This document shows, one piece after another, positions 1-9,067 of a stretch of DNA of 64,000 nt. Within the stretch, counting starts at the first letter, position 1. The number at the start of each line of letters is the position of its first letter. A program made the translations under genes and the position numbers. Under the pieces are notes generated by a model. It did no database searches and was not told the DNA's origin. It worked only from the letters and a program-made list of their open reading frames with translations. Source of the stretch: Budorcas taxicolor (taxonomy: Eukaryota; Chordata; Mammalia; Artiodactyla; Bovidae). The DNA is taken from NCBI RefSeq assembly GCF_023091745.1, contig NW_026291481.1:4369237-4433236 (forward strand), written 5' to 3'.

Positions 1-109
1 CAGCCTGCTCCTTCCCGGGCAGCAAGCCTAGCAGCGAGGCAAGCCTGGGCAAGTCTCGCCCAGGGCAGAGCAGCCTCGCGCAAGGCACTTGACTAGATCC
101 GGCCTCTGA

Positions 110-127
110 GCAGAGCTGGAGCTCTGC
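110..127. other. 18-bp dyad in A monomer (representative)
   Basis: GCAGAGCT-GG-AGCTCTGC is an inverted repeat with perfect 8-bp arms and a 2-bp spacer, at +175 of the monomer. It is present in nearly all A copies; T42961 and T48581 break one arm in dimers 30 and 34. Confidence 0.8.
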
Positions 128-257
128 CGTCCTGGAGGCACACTCGGCTCGGCCCAAGCAGGGATTGCAGCTGCACGCGGCTTGGCTCCCTCGACTCTTC
201 CCAAGGAGGCTCGCTTCCAAGCGGACCGTGCACTTGGCTTCCAGGCAGGGACGCCCC

Positions 258-271
258 GCGCCTCCTGCAGG
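258..271 (-). promoter_or_regulatory. Weaker CTCF-like sequence in A monomer (representative)
   Basis: At the homologous place in A the minus strand reads CCTGCAGGAGGCGC, with two departures from the core consensus (third base and the A in GGAGG). A2-type monomers (CTGCCAG) and dimer 21 (GCACCTCC) weaken it further. Binding is less likely than at the B site. Confidence 0.25.
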
Positions 272-813
272 TCTTGGCACAGGGGCTGCGTCCCCTGAGC
301 GGAGGCTGTGGGCGGCAGCCCAGACACGCAGGGGCAGGCCCCAACCACCTGCACACGTCTCTGCTGGTGGGGAGAGCACTAGGGAAATGACGTCTGTCAG
401 GCACCTTCTGGGCGCTCACGGAGTCAGCCTCCGGGTGTGTGGGGCTGCAGACCACAGCCAGGGGCCCTGGGAAGCCTGGTGCTCTCCGTGCTGTGCTGAG
501 TCTGGGCGGCCAAGCGAGCGCTGGAGGAGCCCTGCACTTGCCATTCCCTTCCCTATGACAGAGCTCTCACGGCTGGAGGGCTTGGCAGCGTGCACCCCAC
601 CGGCCCCTAAGCCCTCCACAAGGACGCCTGGGGACTAGGTGCAAAGGCAAGGCAGGAGTGGAGCTGAGGCCAGGAAGGCGCCAGGAGCGTCTGCCTGTCT
701 GGCGCAGCCTGCTCCTTCCCGGGCAGGAAGCCTAGCAGCGAGGCAAGTCTGGGCAAGGCTCGCCCAGGGCAGAGCAGCCTCACGCCAGCAACTCTGCCAG
801 ATCGGGCCTCTGA

Positions 814-831
814 GCAGAGCTGGAGCTCTGC
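814..831. other. 18-bp dyad in B monomer (representative)
   Basis: The same GCAGAGCT-GG-AGCTCTGC dyad at +175 of B. Its conservation in both monomer classes, while flanking bases differ between A and B, makes it a candidate protein-binding or cruciform site. Function is unknown. Confidence 0.8.
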
Positions 832-950
832 CGTACTGGAGGCTCACTGGGCTCCGCCCAAGGAGTGAGTGCAGACGCACGCAGCTGGGCTGCCTCCTCT
901 TCTCCCGAGGAGGCTCGCTTCCTGCATGCTGTGCACTAGGCTTCCAGGCG

Positions 951-960
951 GGGGCGCCCC
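951..960. other. 10-bp perfect palindrome GGGGCGCCCC in B (representative)
   Basis: A self-complementary decamer at +312 of the B monomer, immediately beside the CTCF-like match. A monomers have GGGACGCCCC here, so the symmetry is specific to B. Confidence 0.7.
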
Positions 961-974
961 GCGCCCCCTACAGG
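961..974 (-). promoter_or_regulatory. CTCF-core-like motif in B monomer (representative)
   Basis: The minus strand reads CCTGTAGGGGGCGC. It fits the known CTCF core CCASYAGGGGGCGC at every position except the third. It sits at +322 of the B monomer and reads the same in every B copy I checked, giving about one site per 1405 bp, all in the same orientation. The 10-bp palindrome at 951-960 abuts it. Binding is inferred; CpGs inside the motif could make it methylation-sensitive. Confidence 0.5.
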
Positions 975-1089
975 TCTTGGCTCAGGGGCTGCTTCCCTGG
1001 AGCTGGGGCTGCCGGCGGGAGCCCAGACACGCAGGGGCAGGCCCCACCACCTGCACACGTCTCTGCTGGGGAGCAGAGCGCTAGGGACA

Positions 1090-1097
1090 TGACGTCT
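1090..1097 (+). promoter_or_regulatory. CRE-like octamer TGACGTCT (representative)
   Basis: Seven of eight bases match the CREB/ATF site TGACGTCA. It occurs in both monomers (A at 388-395, B here). It is lost in A' and the hybrid monomer (TGAGGTCT). With hundreds of short motifs possible by chance, this is a weak call. Confidence 0.2.
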
Positions 1098-2043
1098 GTC
1101 AGGCACCTTCTGGGCGCCCACGGAGTCAGCCTCCGGGAGTGTGGGGCTGCAGACCACAGCCAGGGGACCTGGGAGCCGTGTGCTCTCCGTGCGGCGCTGA
1201 GTCTGGGCGGCCAAGCAACCGCTGGTGGAGCCCTGCACTTGCCCTCCCCTCCCCTCTACGAGAGGCCTCACTGCTGGAGGGCTTGGCAGTGTGCAAGCCA
1301 CCGGCTCCTAAGCCTTCCCCAAGGACGCCCGGGGCCTAGATGCAAAGGCAAGGCAGGAGTGGAGCTGAGGCCAGGAAGGCGCCAGTGGCCTCTCCCAGCA
1401 TCGCACAGCCTGCTCCTTCCCGGGCAGCAAGCCTAGCAGCGAGGCAAGCCTGGGCAAGTCTCGCCCAGGGCAGAGCAGCCTCGCGCAAGGCACTTGACTA
1501 GATCCGGCCTCTGAGCAGAGCTGGAGCTCTGCCGTCCTGGAGGCACACTCGGCTCGGCCCAAGCAGGGATTGCAGCTGCACGCGGCTTGGCTCCCTCGAC
1601 TCTTCCCAAGGAGGCTCGCTTCCAAGCGGACCGTGCACTTGGCTTCCAGGCAGGGACGCCCCGCGCCTCCTGCAGGTCTTGGCACAGGGGCTGCGTCCCC
1701 TGAGCGGAGGCTGTGGGCGGCAGCCCAGACACGCAGGGGCAGGCCCCAACCACCTGCACACGTCTCTGCGGGTGGGGAGAGCACTAGGGAAATGACGTCT
1801 GTCAGGCACCTTCTGGGCGCTCACGGAGTCAGCCTCCGGGTGTGTGGGGCTGCAGACCACAGCCAGGGGCCCTGGGAAGCCTGGTGCTCTCCGTGCTGTG
1901 CTGAGTCTGGGCGGCCAAGCGACCGCTGCAGGAGCCCTGCACTTGCCATTCCCTTCCCTATGACAGAGCTCTCACGGCTGGAGGGCTTGGCAGCGTGCAC
2001 CCCACCGGCCCCTAAGCCCTCCACAAGGACGCCTGGGGACTAG

Positions 2044-3448
2044 GTGCAAAGGCAAGGCAGGAGTGGAGCTGAGGCCAGGAAGGCGCCAGGAGCGTCTGCC
2101 TGTCTGGCGCAGCCTGCTCCTTCCCGGGCAGGAAGCCTAGCAGCGAGGCAAGTCTGGGCAAGGCTCGCCCAGGGCAGAGCAGCCTCACGCCAGCAACTCT
2201 GCCAGATCGGGCCTGTGAGCAGAGCTGGAGCTCTGCGGTACTGGAGGCTCACTGGGCTCCGCCCAAGGAGTGAGTGCAGACGCACGCAGCTGGGCTGCCT
2301 CCTCTTCTCCCGAGGAGGCTCGCTTCCCGCCTGCTGTGCACTAGGCTTCCAGGCGGGGGCGCCCCGCGCCCCCTACAGGTCTTGGCTCAGGGGCTGCTTC
2401 CCTGGAGCTGGGGCTGCCGGCGGGAGCCCAGACACGCAGGGGCAGGCCCCACCACCTGCACACGTCTCTGCTGGGGAGCAGAGCGCTAGGGACATGACGT
2501 CTGTCAGGCACCTTCTGGGCGCCCACGGAGTCAGCCTCCGGGAGTGTGGGGCTGCAGACCACAGCCAGGGGACCTGGGAGCCGTGTGCTCTCCGTGCGGC
2601 GCTGAGTCTGGGCGGCCAAGCAACCGCTGGTGGAGCCCTGCACTTGCCCTCCCCTCCCCTCTACGAGAGGCCTCACTGCTGGAGGGCTTGGCAGTGTGCA
2701 AGCCACCGGCTCCTAAGCTTTCCCCAAGGACGCCCGGGGCCTAGATGCAAAGGCAAGGCAGGAGTGGAGCTGAGGCCAGGAAGGCGCCAGTGGCCTCTCC
2801 CAGCATCGCACAGCCTGCTCCTTCCCGGGCAGCAAGCCTAGCAGCGAGGCAAGCCTGGGCAAGTCTCGCCCAGGGCAGAGCAGCCTCGCGCAAGGCACTT
2901 GACTAGATCCGGCCTCTGAGCAGAGCTGGAGCTCTGCCGTCCTGGAGGCACACTCGGCTCGGCCCAAGCAGGGATTGCAGCTGCACGCGGCTTGGCTCCC
3001 TCAACTCTTCCCAAGGAGGCTCGCTTCCAAGCGGACCGTGCACTTGGCTTCCAGGCAGGGACGCCCCGCGCCTCCTGCAGGTCTTGGCACAGGGGCTGCT
3101 TCCCCTGAGCGGAGGCTGTGGGCGGCAGCCCAGACACGCAGGGGCAGGCCCCAACCACCTGCACACGTCTCTGCTGGTGGGGAGAGCACTAGGGAAATGA
3201 CGTCTGTCAGGCACCTTCTGGGCGCTCACGGAGTCAGCCTCCGGGTGTGTGGGGCTGCAGACCACAGCCAGGGGCCCTGGGAAGCCTGGTGCTCTCCGTG
3301 CTGTGCTGAGTCTGGGCGGCCAAGCGACCGCTGCAGGAGCCCTGCACTTGCCATTCCCTTCCCTATGACAGAGCTCTCACGGCTGGAGGGCTTGGCAGCG
3401 TGCACCCCACCGGCCCCTAAGCCCTCCGCAAGGACGCCTGGGGACTAG
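2044..3448 (+). repeat. Dimer 2 (B + A)
   Basis: A starts at 2745. B has G2215, G2237 and C2331. A has A3003 and T3100. All five are shared with dimer 10. T2719 is private to this copy. Markers T-T-CC-G. Confidence 0.95.
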
Positions 3449-4852
3449 GTGCAAAGGCAAGGCAGGAGTGGAGCTGAGGCCAGGAAGGCGCCAGGAGCGT
3501 CTGCCTGTCTGGCGCAGCCTGCTCCTTCCCGGGCAGGAAGCCTAGCAGCGAGGCAAGTCTGGGCAAGGCTCGCCCAGGGCAGAGCAGCCTCACGCCAGCA
3601 ACTCTGCCAGATCGGGCCTCTGAGCAGAGCTGGAGCTCTGCCGTACTGGAGGCTCACTGGGCTCCGCCCAAGGAGTGAGTGCAGACGCACGCAGCTGGGC
3701 TGCCTCCTCTTCTCCCGAGGAGGCTCGCTTCCCGCATGCTGTGCACTAGGCTTCCAGGCGGGGGCGCCCCGCGCCCCCTACAGGTCTTGGCTCAGGGGCT
3801 GCTTCCCTGGAGCTGGGGCTGCCGGCGGGAGCCCAGACACGCAGGGGCAGGCCCCACCACCTGCACACGTCTCTGCTGGGGAGCAGAGCGCTAGGGACAT
3901 GACGTCTGTCAGGCACCTGCTGGGCGCCCACGGAATCAGCCTCCGGGAGTGTGGGGCTGCAGACCACAGCCAGGGGACCTGGGAGCCTTGTGCTCTCCGT
4001 GCGGCGCTGAGTCTGGGCGGCTAAGCGAGCGCTGGAGGAGCCCTGCACTTGCCCTCCCCTCCCCTCTAAGAGAGGCCTCACTGCTGGAGGGCTTGGCAGT
4101 GTGCAAGCCACCGGCTCCTAAGCCTTCCCCACGGACGCCTGGGGCCTAGATGCAAAGGCAAGGCAGGAGTGGAGCTGAGGCCAGGAAGGCGCCAGTGGCC
4201 TCTCCCAGCATCGCGCAGCCTGCTCCTTCCTGGGCAGCAAGCCTAGCAGCGAGGCAAGCCTGGGCAAGTCTCGCCCAGGGCAGAGCAGCCTCGCGCAAGG
4301 CACTTGACTGGATCCGGCCTCTGAGCAGAGCTGGAGCTCTGCCGTACTGGAGGCACACTCGGCTCGGCCCAAGCAGGGATTGCAGCTGCACGCGGCTTAG
4401 CTCCCTCGACTCTTCCCAAGGAGGCTCGCTTCCAAGCGTGCTCTGCACTTGGCTTCCAGGCAGGGACGCCCCGCGCCTCCTGCCAGTCTTGGCACAGGGG
4501 CTGCTTCCCCTGAGCTGAGGCTGTGGGCGGCAGCCCAGACACGCAGGGGCAGGCCCCAACCACCTGCCCACGTCTCTGCTGGTGGGGAGAGCACTAGGGA
4601 AATGACGTCTGTCAGGCACCTTCTGGGCGCTCACGGAGTCAGCCTCCGGGTGTGTGGGGCGGCAGACCACAGCCAGGGGCCCTGGGAGCCTGGGGCTCTC
4701 CGTGCTGTGCTGAGTCTGGGCGGCCAAGCGAGCGCTGGAGGAGCCCTGCACTTGCCATTCCCTTCCCTATGACAGAGCTCTCACGGCTGGACGGCTTGGC
4801 AGCGTGCAACCCACCGGCCCCTAAGCCCTCCGCAAGGACGCCTGGGGACTAG
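3449..4852 (+). repeat. Dimer 3 (B with A-like patch + A2), 1404 bp
   Basis: A2 starts at 4150. The B monomer has A3935, T3988 and A4069, shared with dimer 11, and carries an A-type tract around 4022-4038 (AGCGAGCGCTGGAGG) where ordinary B has AGCAACCGCTGGTGG. Private bases are G3919, T4022 and C4792. T4022 creates an in-frame TAA that breaks the long plus-strand reading frame. Confidence 0.94.
4150..4852 (+). repeat. A2 subtype monomer, copy 1
   Basis: This is a 703-bp A monomer with about 17 differences from ordinary A by eye. They include GACTGGATCC (a BamHI site at 4310-4315), CCGTACTGG instead of CCGTCCTGG, GCGTGCTCTGC, CTGCCAGTC, GAGCTGAGG and CTGCCCACG. A 1-bp deletion gives CTGGGAGCC instead of CTGGGAAGCC. 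Several A2 alleles (GTACTGG, GGGAGCC, GCTTCCC) are the B-type state, so A2 is either an older form of A or was converted from B. Confidence 0.93.
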
Positions 4853-6257
4853 GTGCAAAGGCAAGGCAGGAGTGGAGCTGAGGCCAGGAAGGCGCCAGGA
4901 GCGTCTGCCTGTCTGGCGCAGCCTGCTCCTTCCTGGGCAGGAAGCCTAGCAGCGAGGCAAGTCTGGGCAAGGCTCGCCCAGGGCAGAGCAGCCTCACGCC
5001 AGCAACTCTGCCAGATCGGGCCTCTGAGCAGAGCTGGAGCTCTGCCGTACTGGAGGCTCACTGGGCTCCGCCCAAGGAGTGAGTGCAGACGCACGCAGCT
5101 GGGCTGCCTCCTCTTCTCCCGAGGAGGCTCGCTTCCCGCATGCTGTGCACTAGGCTTCCAGGCGGGGGCGCCCCGCGCCCCCTACAGGTCTTGGCTCAGG
5201 GGCTGCTTCCCTGGAGCTGGGGCTGCCGGCGGGAGCCCAGACACGCAGGGGCAGGCCCCACCACCTGCACACGTCTCTGCTGGGGAGCAGAGCGCTAGGG
5301 ACATGACGTCTGTCAGGCACCTTCTGGGCGCCCACGGAGTCAGCCTCCGGGAGTGTGGGGCTGCAGACCACAGCCAGGGGACCTGGGAGCCGTGTGCTCT
5401 CCGTGCGGCGCTGAGTCTGGGCGGCCAAGCAACCGCTGGTGGAGCCCTGCACTTGCCCTCCCCTCCCCTCTACGAGAGGCCTCACTGCTGGAGGGCTTGG
5501 CAGTGTGCAAGCCACCGGCTCCTAAGCCTTCCCCAAGGACGCCCGGGGCCTATATGCAAAGGCAAGGCAGGAGTGGAGCTGAGGCCAGGAAGGCGCCAGT
5601 GGCCTCTCCCAGCATCGCACAGCCTGCTCCTTCCCGGGCAGCAAGCCTAGCAGCGAGGCAAGCCTGGGCAAGTCTCGCCCAGGGCAGAGCAGCCTCGCGC
5701 AAGGCACTTGACTAGATCCGGCCTCTGAGCAGAGCTGGAGCTCTGCCGTCCTGGAGGCACACTCGGCTCGGCCCAAGCAGGGATGGCAGCTGCACGCGGC
5801 TTGGCTCCCTCGACTCTTCCCAAGGAGGCTCGCTTCCAAGCGGACCGTGCACTTGGCTTCCAGGCAGGGACGCCCCGCGCCTCCTGCAGGTCTTGGCACA
5901 GGGGCTGCGTCCCCTGAGCGGAGGCTGTGGGCGGCAGCCCAGACACGCAGGGGCAGGCCCCAACCACCTGCACACGTCTCTGCGGGTGGGGAGAGCACTA
6001 GGGAAATGACGTCTGTCAGGCACCTTCTGGGCGCTCACGGAGTCAGCCTCCGGGTGTGTGGGGCTGCAGACCACAGCCAGGGGCCCTGGGAAGCCTGGTG
6101 CTCTCCGTGCTGTCCTGAGTCTGGGCGGCCAAGCGACCGCTGCAGGAGCCCTGCACTTGCCATTCCCTTCCCTATGACAGAGCTCTCACGGCTGGAGGGC
6201 TTGGCAGCGTGCACCCCACCGGCCCCTAAGCCCTCCACAAGGACGCCTGGGGACTAG
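4853..6257 (+). repeat. Dimer 4 (B + A)
   Basis: A starts at 5554. T5553 changes the usual CTAGATG junction to CTATATG and removes a stop, fusing two short reading frames; dimer 6 has the same. Other shared variant: C6114. T4934 is private to this dimer. Markers G-G-CC-A. Confidence 0.95.
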
Positions 6258-7662
6258 GTGCAAAGGCAAGGCAGGAGTGGAGCTGAGGCCAGGAAGGCGC
6301 CAGGAGCGTCTGCCTGTCTGGCGCAGCCTGCTCCTTCCCGGGCAGGAAGCCTAGCAGCGAGGCAAGTCTGGGCAAGGCTCGCCCAGGGCAGAGCAGCCTC
6401 ACGCCAGCAACTCTGCCAGATCGGGCCTCTGAGCAGAGCTGGAGCTCTGCCGTACTGGAGGCTCACTGGGCTCCGCCCAAGGAGTGAGTGCAGACGCACG
6501 CAGCTGGGCTGCCTCCTCTTCTCCCGAGGAGGCTCGCTTCCCGCCTGCTGTGCACTAGGCTTCCAGGCGGGGGCGCCCCGCGCCCCCTACAGGTCTTGGC
6601 TCAGGGGCTGCTTCCCTGGAGCTGGGGCTGCCGGCGGGAGCCCAGACACGCAGGGGCAGGCCCCACCACCTGCACACGTCTCTGCTGGGGAGCAGAGCGC
6701 TAGGGACATGACGTCTGTCAGGCACCTTCTGGGCGCCCACGGAGTCAGCCTCCGGGAGTGTGGGGCTGCAGACCACAGCCAGGGGACCTGGGAGCCGTGT
6801 GCTCTCCGTGCGGCGCTGAGTCTGGGCGGCCAAGCAACCGCTGGTGGAGCCCTGCACTTGCCCTCCCCTCCCCTCTACGAGAGGCCTCACTGCTGGAGGG
6901 CTTGGCAGTGTGCAAGCCACCGGCTCCTAAGCCTTCCCCAAGGACGCCCGGGGCCTAGATGCAAAGGCAAGGCAGGAGTGGAGCTGAGGCCAGGAAGGCG
7001 CCAGTGGCCTCTCCCAGCATCGCACAGCCTGCTCCTTCCCGGGCAGCAAGCCTGGCAGCGAGGCAAGCCTGGGCAAGTCTCGCCCAGGGCAGAGCAGCCT
7101 CGCGCAAGGCACTTGACTAGATCCGGCCTCTGAGCAGAGCTGGAGCTCTGCCGTCCTGGAGGCACACTCGGCTCGGCCCAAGCAGGGATTGCAGCTGCAC
7201 GCGGCTTGGCTCCCTCGACTCTTCCCAAGGAGGCTCGCTTCCAAGCGGACCGTGCACTTGGCTTCCAGGCAGGGACGCCCCGCGCCTCCTGCAGGTCTTG
7301 GCACAGGGGCTGCGTCCCCTGAGCGGAGGCTGTGGGCGGCAGCCCAGACACGCAGGGGCAGGCCCCAACCACCTGCACACGTCTCTGCTGGTGGGGAGAG
7401 CACTAGGGAAATGACGTCTGTCAGGCACCTTCTGGGCGCTCACGGAGTCAGCCTCCGGGTGTGTGGGGCTGCAGACCACAGCCAGGGGCCCTGGGAAGCC
7501 TGGTGCTCTCCGTGCTGTGCTGAGTCTGGGCGGCCAAGCGACCGCTGCAGGAGCCCTGCACTTGCCATTCCCTTCCCTATGACAGAGCTCTCACGGCTGG
7601 AGGGCTTGGCAGCGTGCACCCCACCGGCCCCTAAGCCCTCCGCAAGGACGCCTGGGGACTAG
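6258..7662 (+). repeat. Dimer 5 (B + A)
   Basis: A starts at 6959. C6545 in B and G7054 in A are both shared with dimer 7. G7054 (CCTGGCAG for CCTAGCAG) removes the stop that normally ends the 265-codon frame. Markers T-T-CC-G. Confidence 0.95.
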
Positions 7663-9067
7663 GTGCAAAGGCAAGGCAGGAGTGGAGCTGAGGCCAGGAA
7701 GGCGCCAGGAGCGTCTGCCTGTCTGGCGCAGCCTGCTCCTTCCCGGGCAGGAAGCCTAGCAGCGAGGCAAGTCTGGGCAAGGCTCGCCCAGGGCAGAGCA
7801 GCCTCACGCCAGCAACTCTGCCAGATCGGGCCTCTGAGCAGAGCTGGAGCTCTGCCGTACTGGAGGCTCACTGGGCTCCGCCCAAGGAGTGAGTGCAGAC
7901 GCACGCAGCTGGGCTGCCTCCTCTTCTCCCGAGGAGGCTCGCTTCCCGCATGCTGTGCACTAGGCTTCCAGGCGGGGGCGCCCCGCGCCCCCTACAGGTC
8001 TTGGCTCAGGGGCTGCTTCCCTGGAGCTGGGGCTGCCGGCGGGAGCCCAGACACGCAGGGGCAGGCCCCACCACCTGCACACGTCTCTGCTGGGGAGCAG
8101 AGCGCTAGGGACATGACGTCTGTCAGGCACCTTCTGGGCGCCCACGGAGTCAGCCTCCGGGAGTGTGGGGCTGCAGACCACAGCCAGGGGACCTGGGAGC
8201 CGTGTGCTCTCCGTGCGGCGCTGAGTCTGGGCGGCCAAGCAACCGCTGGTGGAGCCCTGCACTTGCCCTCCCCTCCCCTCTACGAGAGGCCTCACTGCTG
8301 GAGGGCTTGGCAGTGTGCAAGCCACCGGCTCCTAAGCCTTCCCCAAGGACGCCCGGGGCCTATATGCAAAGGCAAGGCAGGAGTGGAGCTGAGGCCAGGA
8401 AGGCGCCAGTGGCCTCTCCCAGCATCACACAGCCTGCTCCTTCCCGGGCAGCAAGCCTAGCAGCGAGGCAAGCCTGGGCAAGTCTCGCCCAGGGCAGAGC
8501 AGCCTCGCGCAAGGCACTTGACTAGATCCGGCCTCTGAGCAGAGCTGGAGCTCTGCCGTCCTGGAGGCACACTCGGCTCGGCCCAAGCAGGGATGGCAGC
8601 TGCACGCGGCTTGGCTCCCTCGACTCTTCCCAAGGAGGCTCGCTTCCAAGCGGACCGTGCACTTGGCTTCCAGGCAGGGACGCCCCGCGCCTCCTGCAGG
8701 TCTTGGCACAGGGGCTGCGTCCCCTGAGCGGAGGCTGTGGGCGGCAGCCCAGACACGCAGGGGCAGGCCCCAACCACCTGCACACGTCTCTGCGGGTGGG
8801 GAGAGCACTAGGGAAATGACGTCTGTCAGGCACCTTCTGGGCGCTCACGGAGTCAGCCTCCGGGTGTGTGGGGCTGCAGACCACAGCCAGGGGCCCTGGG
8901 AAGCCTGGTGCTCTCCGTGCTGTCCTGAGTCTGGGCGGCCAAGCGACCGCTGCAGGAGCCCTGCACTTGCCATTCCCTTCCCTATGACAGAGCTCTCACG
9001 GCTGGAGGGCTTGGCAGCGTGCACCCCACCGGCCCCTAAGCCCTCCACAAGGACGCCTGGGGACTAG
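7663..9067 (+). repeat. Dimer 6 (B + A)
   Basis: A starts at 8364. It duplicates dimer 4 (T8363, C8924, markers G-G-CC-A), with A8427 private and without the T4934 variant. Confidence 0.95.

Larger units (their letters stand above)
1..638 (+). repeat. Partial A monomer at the left edge
   Basis: This is the 3' nine tenths of an A monomer; its first ~65 bases lie outside the window. Markers are T-T-GG-A, a combination not seen in any complete dimer here. From 525 rightward it belongs to the block repeated at 11764. Confidence 0.95.
639..2043 (+). repeat. Dimer 1 (B + A)
   Basis: A starts at 1340. B carries T at 923 where most copies have C, shared only with dimer 9. A markers are T-G-CC-A, also the dimer 9 pattern. 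It is the first unit of the block that recurs 11,239 bp downstream. Confidence 0.95.
525..4852 (+). repeat. Super-higher-order block, copy 1
   Basis: This stretch matches 11764-16091 at a constant offset of 11,239 bp, including the A2 monomer and all rare variants of dimers 1-3. I found five substitutions: 2719, 3919, 3952, 4022 and 4792. The left limit is set by the GG/CC marker difference at 518 and 524. Confidence 0.88.

Noticed and set aside
976..1043. G-quadruplex in the GGGG-rich stretch of B
   Set aside because: Four G-runs exist (976, 1003, 1016, 1034), but loops of about 16, 8 and 14 bases make a stable quadruplex doubtful.
1340..1349. Octamer-like ATGCAAAGG at the A monomer start as an OCT-factor site
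   Set aside because: It lacks the final T of ATGCAAAT and is changed to GTGCAAAGG in B; chance match is likely.
639..1436. 265-codon plus-strand frame, and the 291-codon versions at 6258 and 9068, as a protein-coding gene
   Set aside because: It starts at GTG, is rich in R/A/P/G/S as expected from GC-rich DNA, is broken by stops in five dimers, overlaps open frames on the other strand and shows no domain I recognise. An internal ATG would leave only about 115 codons.
1308..1784. 158-codon minus-strand frame repeated in most dimers
   Set aside because: Antisense to equally open plus-strand frames; conserved only because the repeat is conserved; no motif, signal peptide or domain visible.
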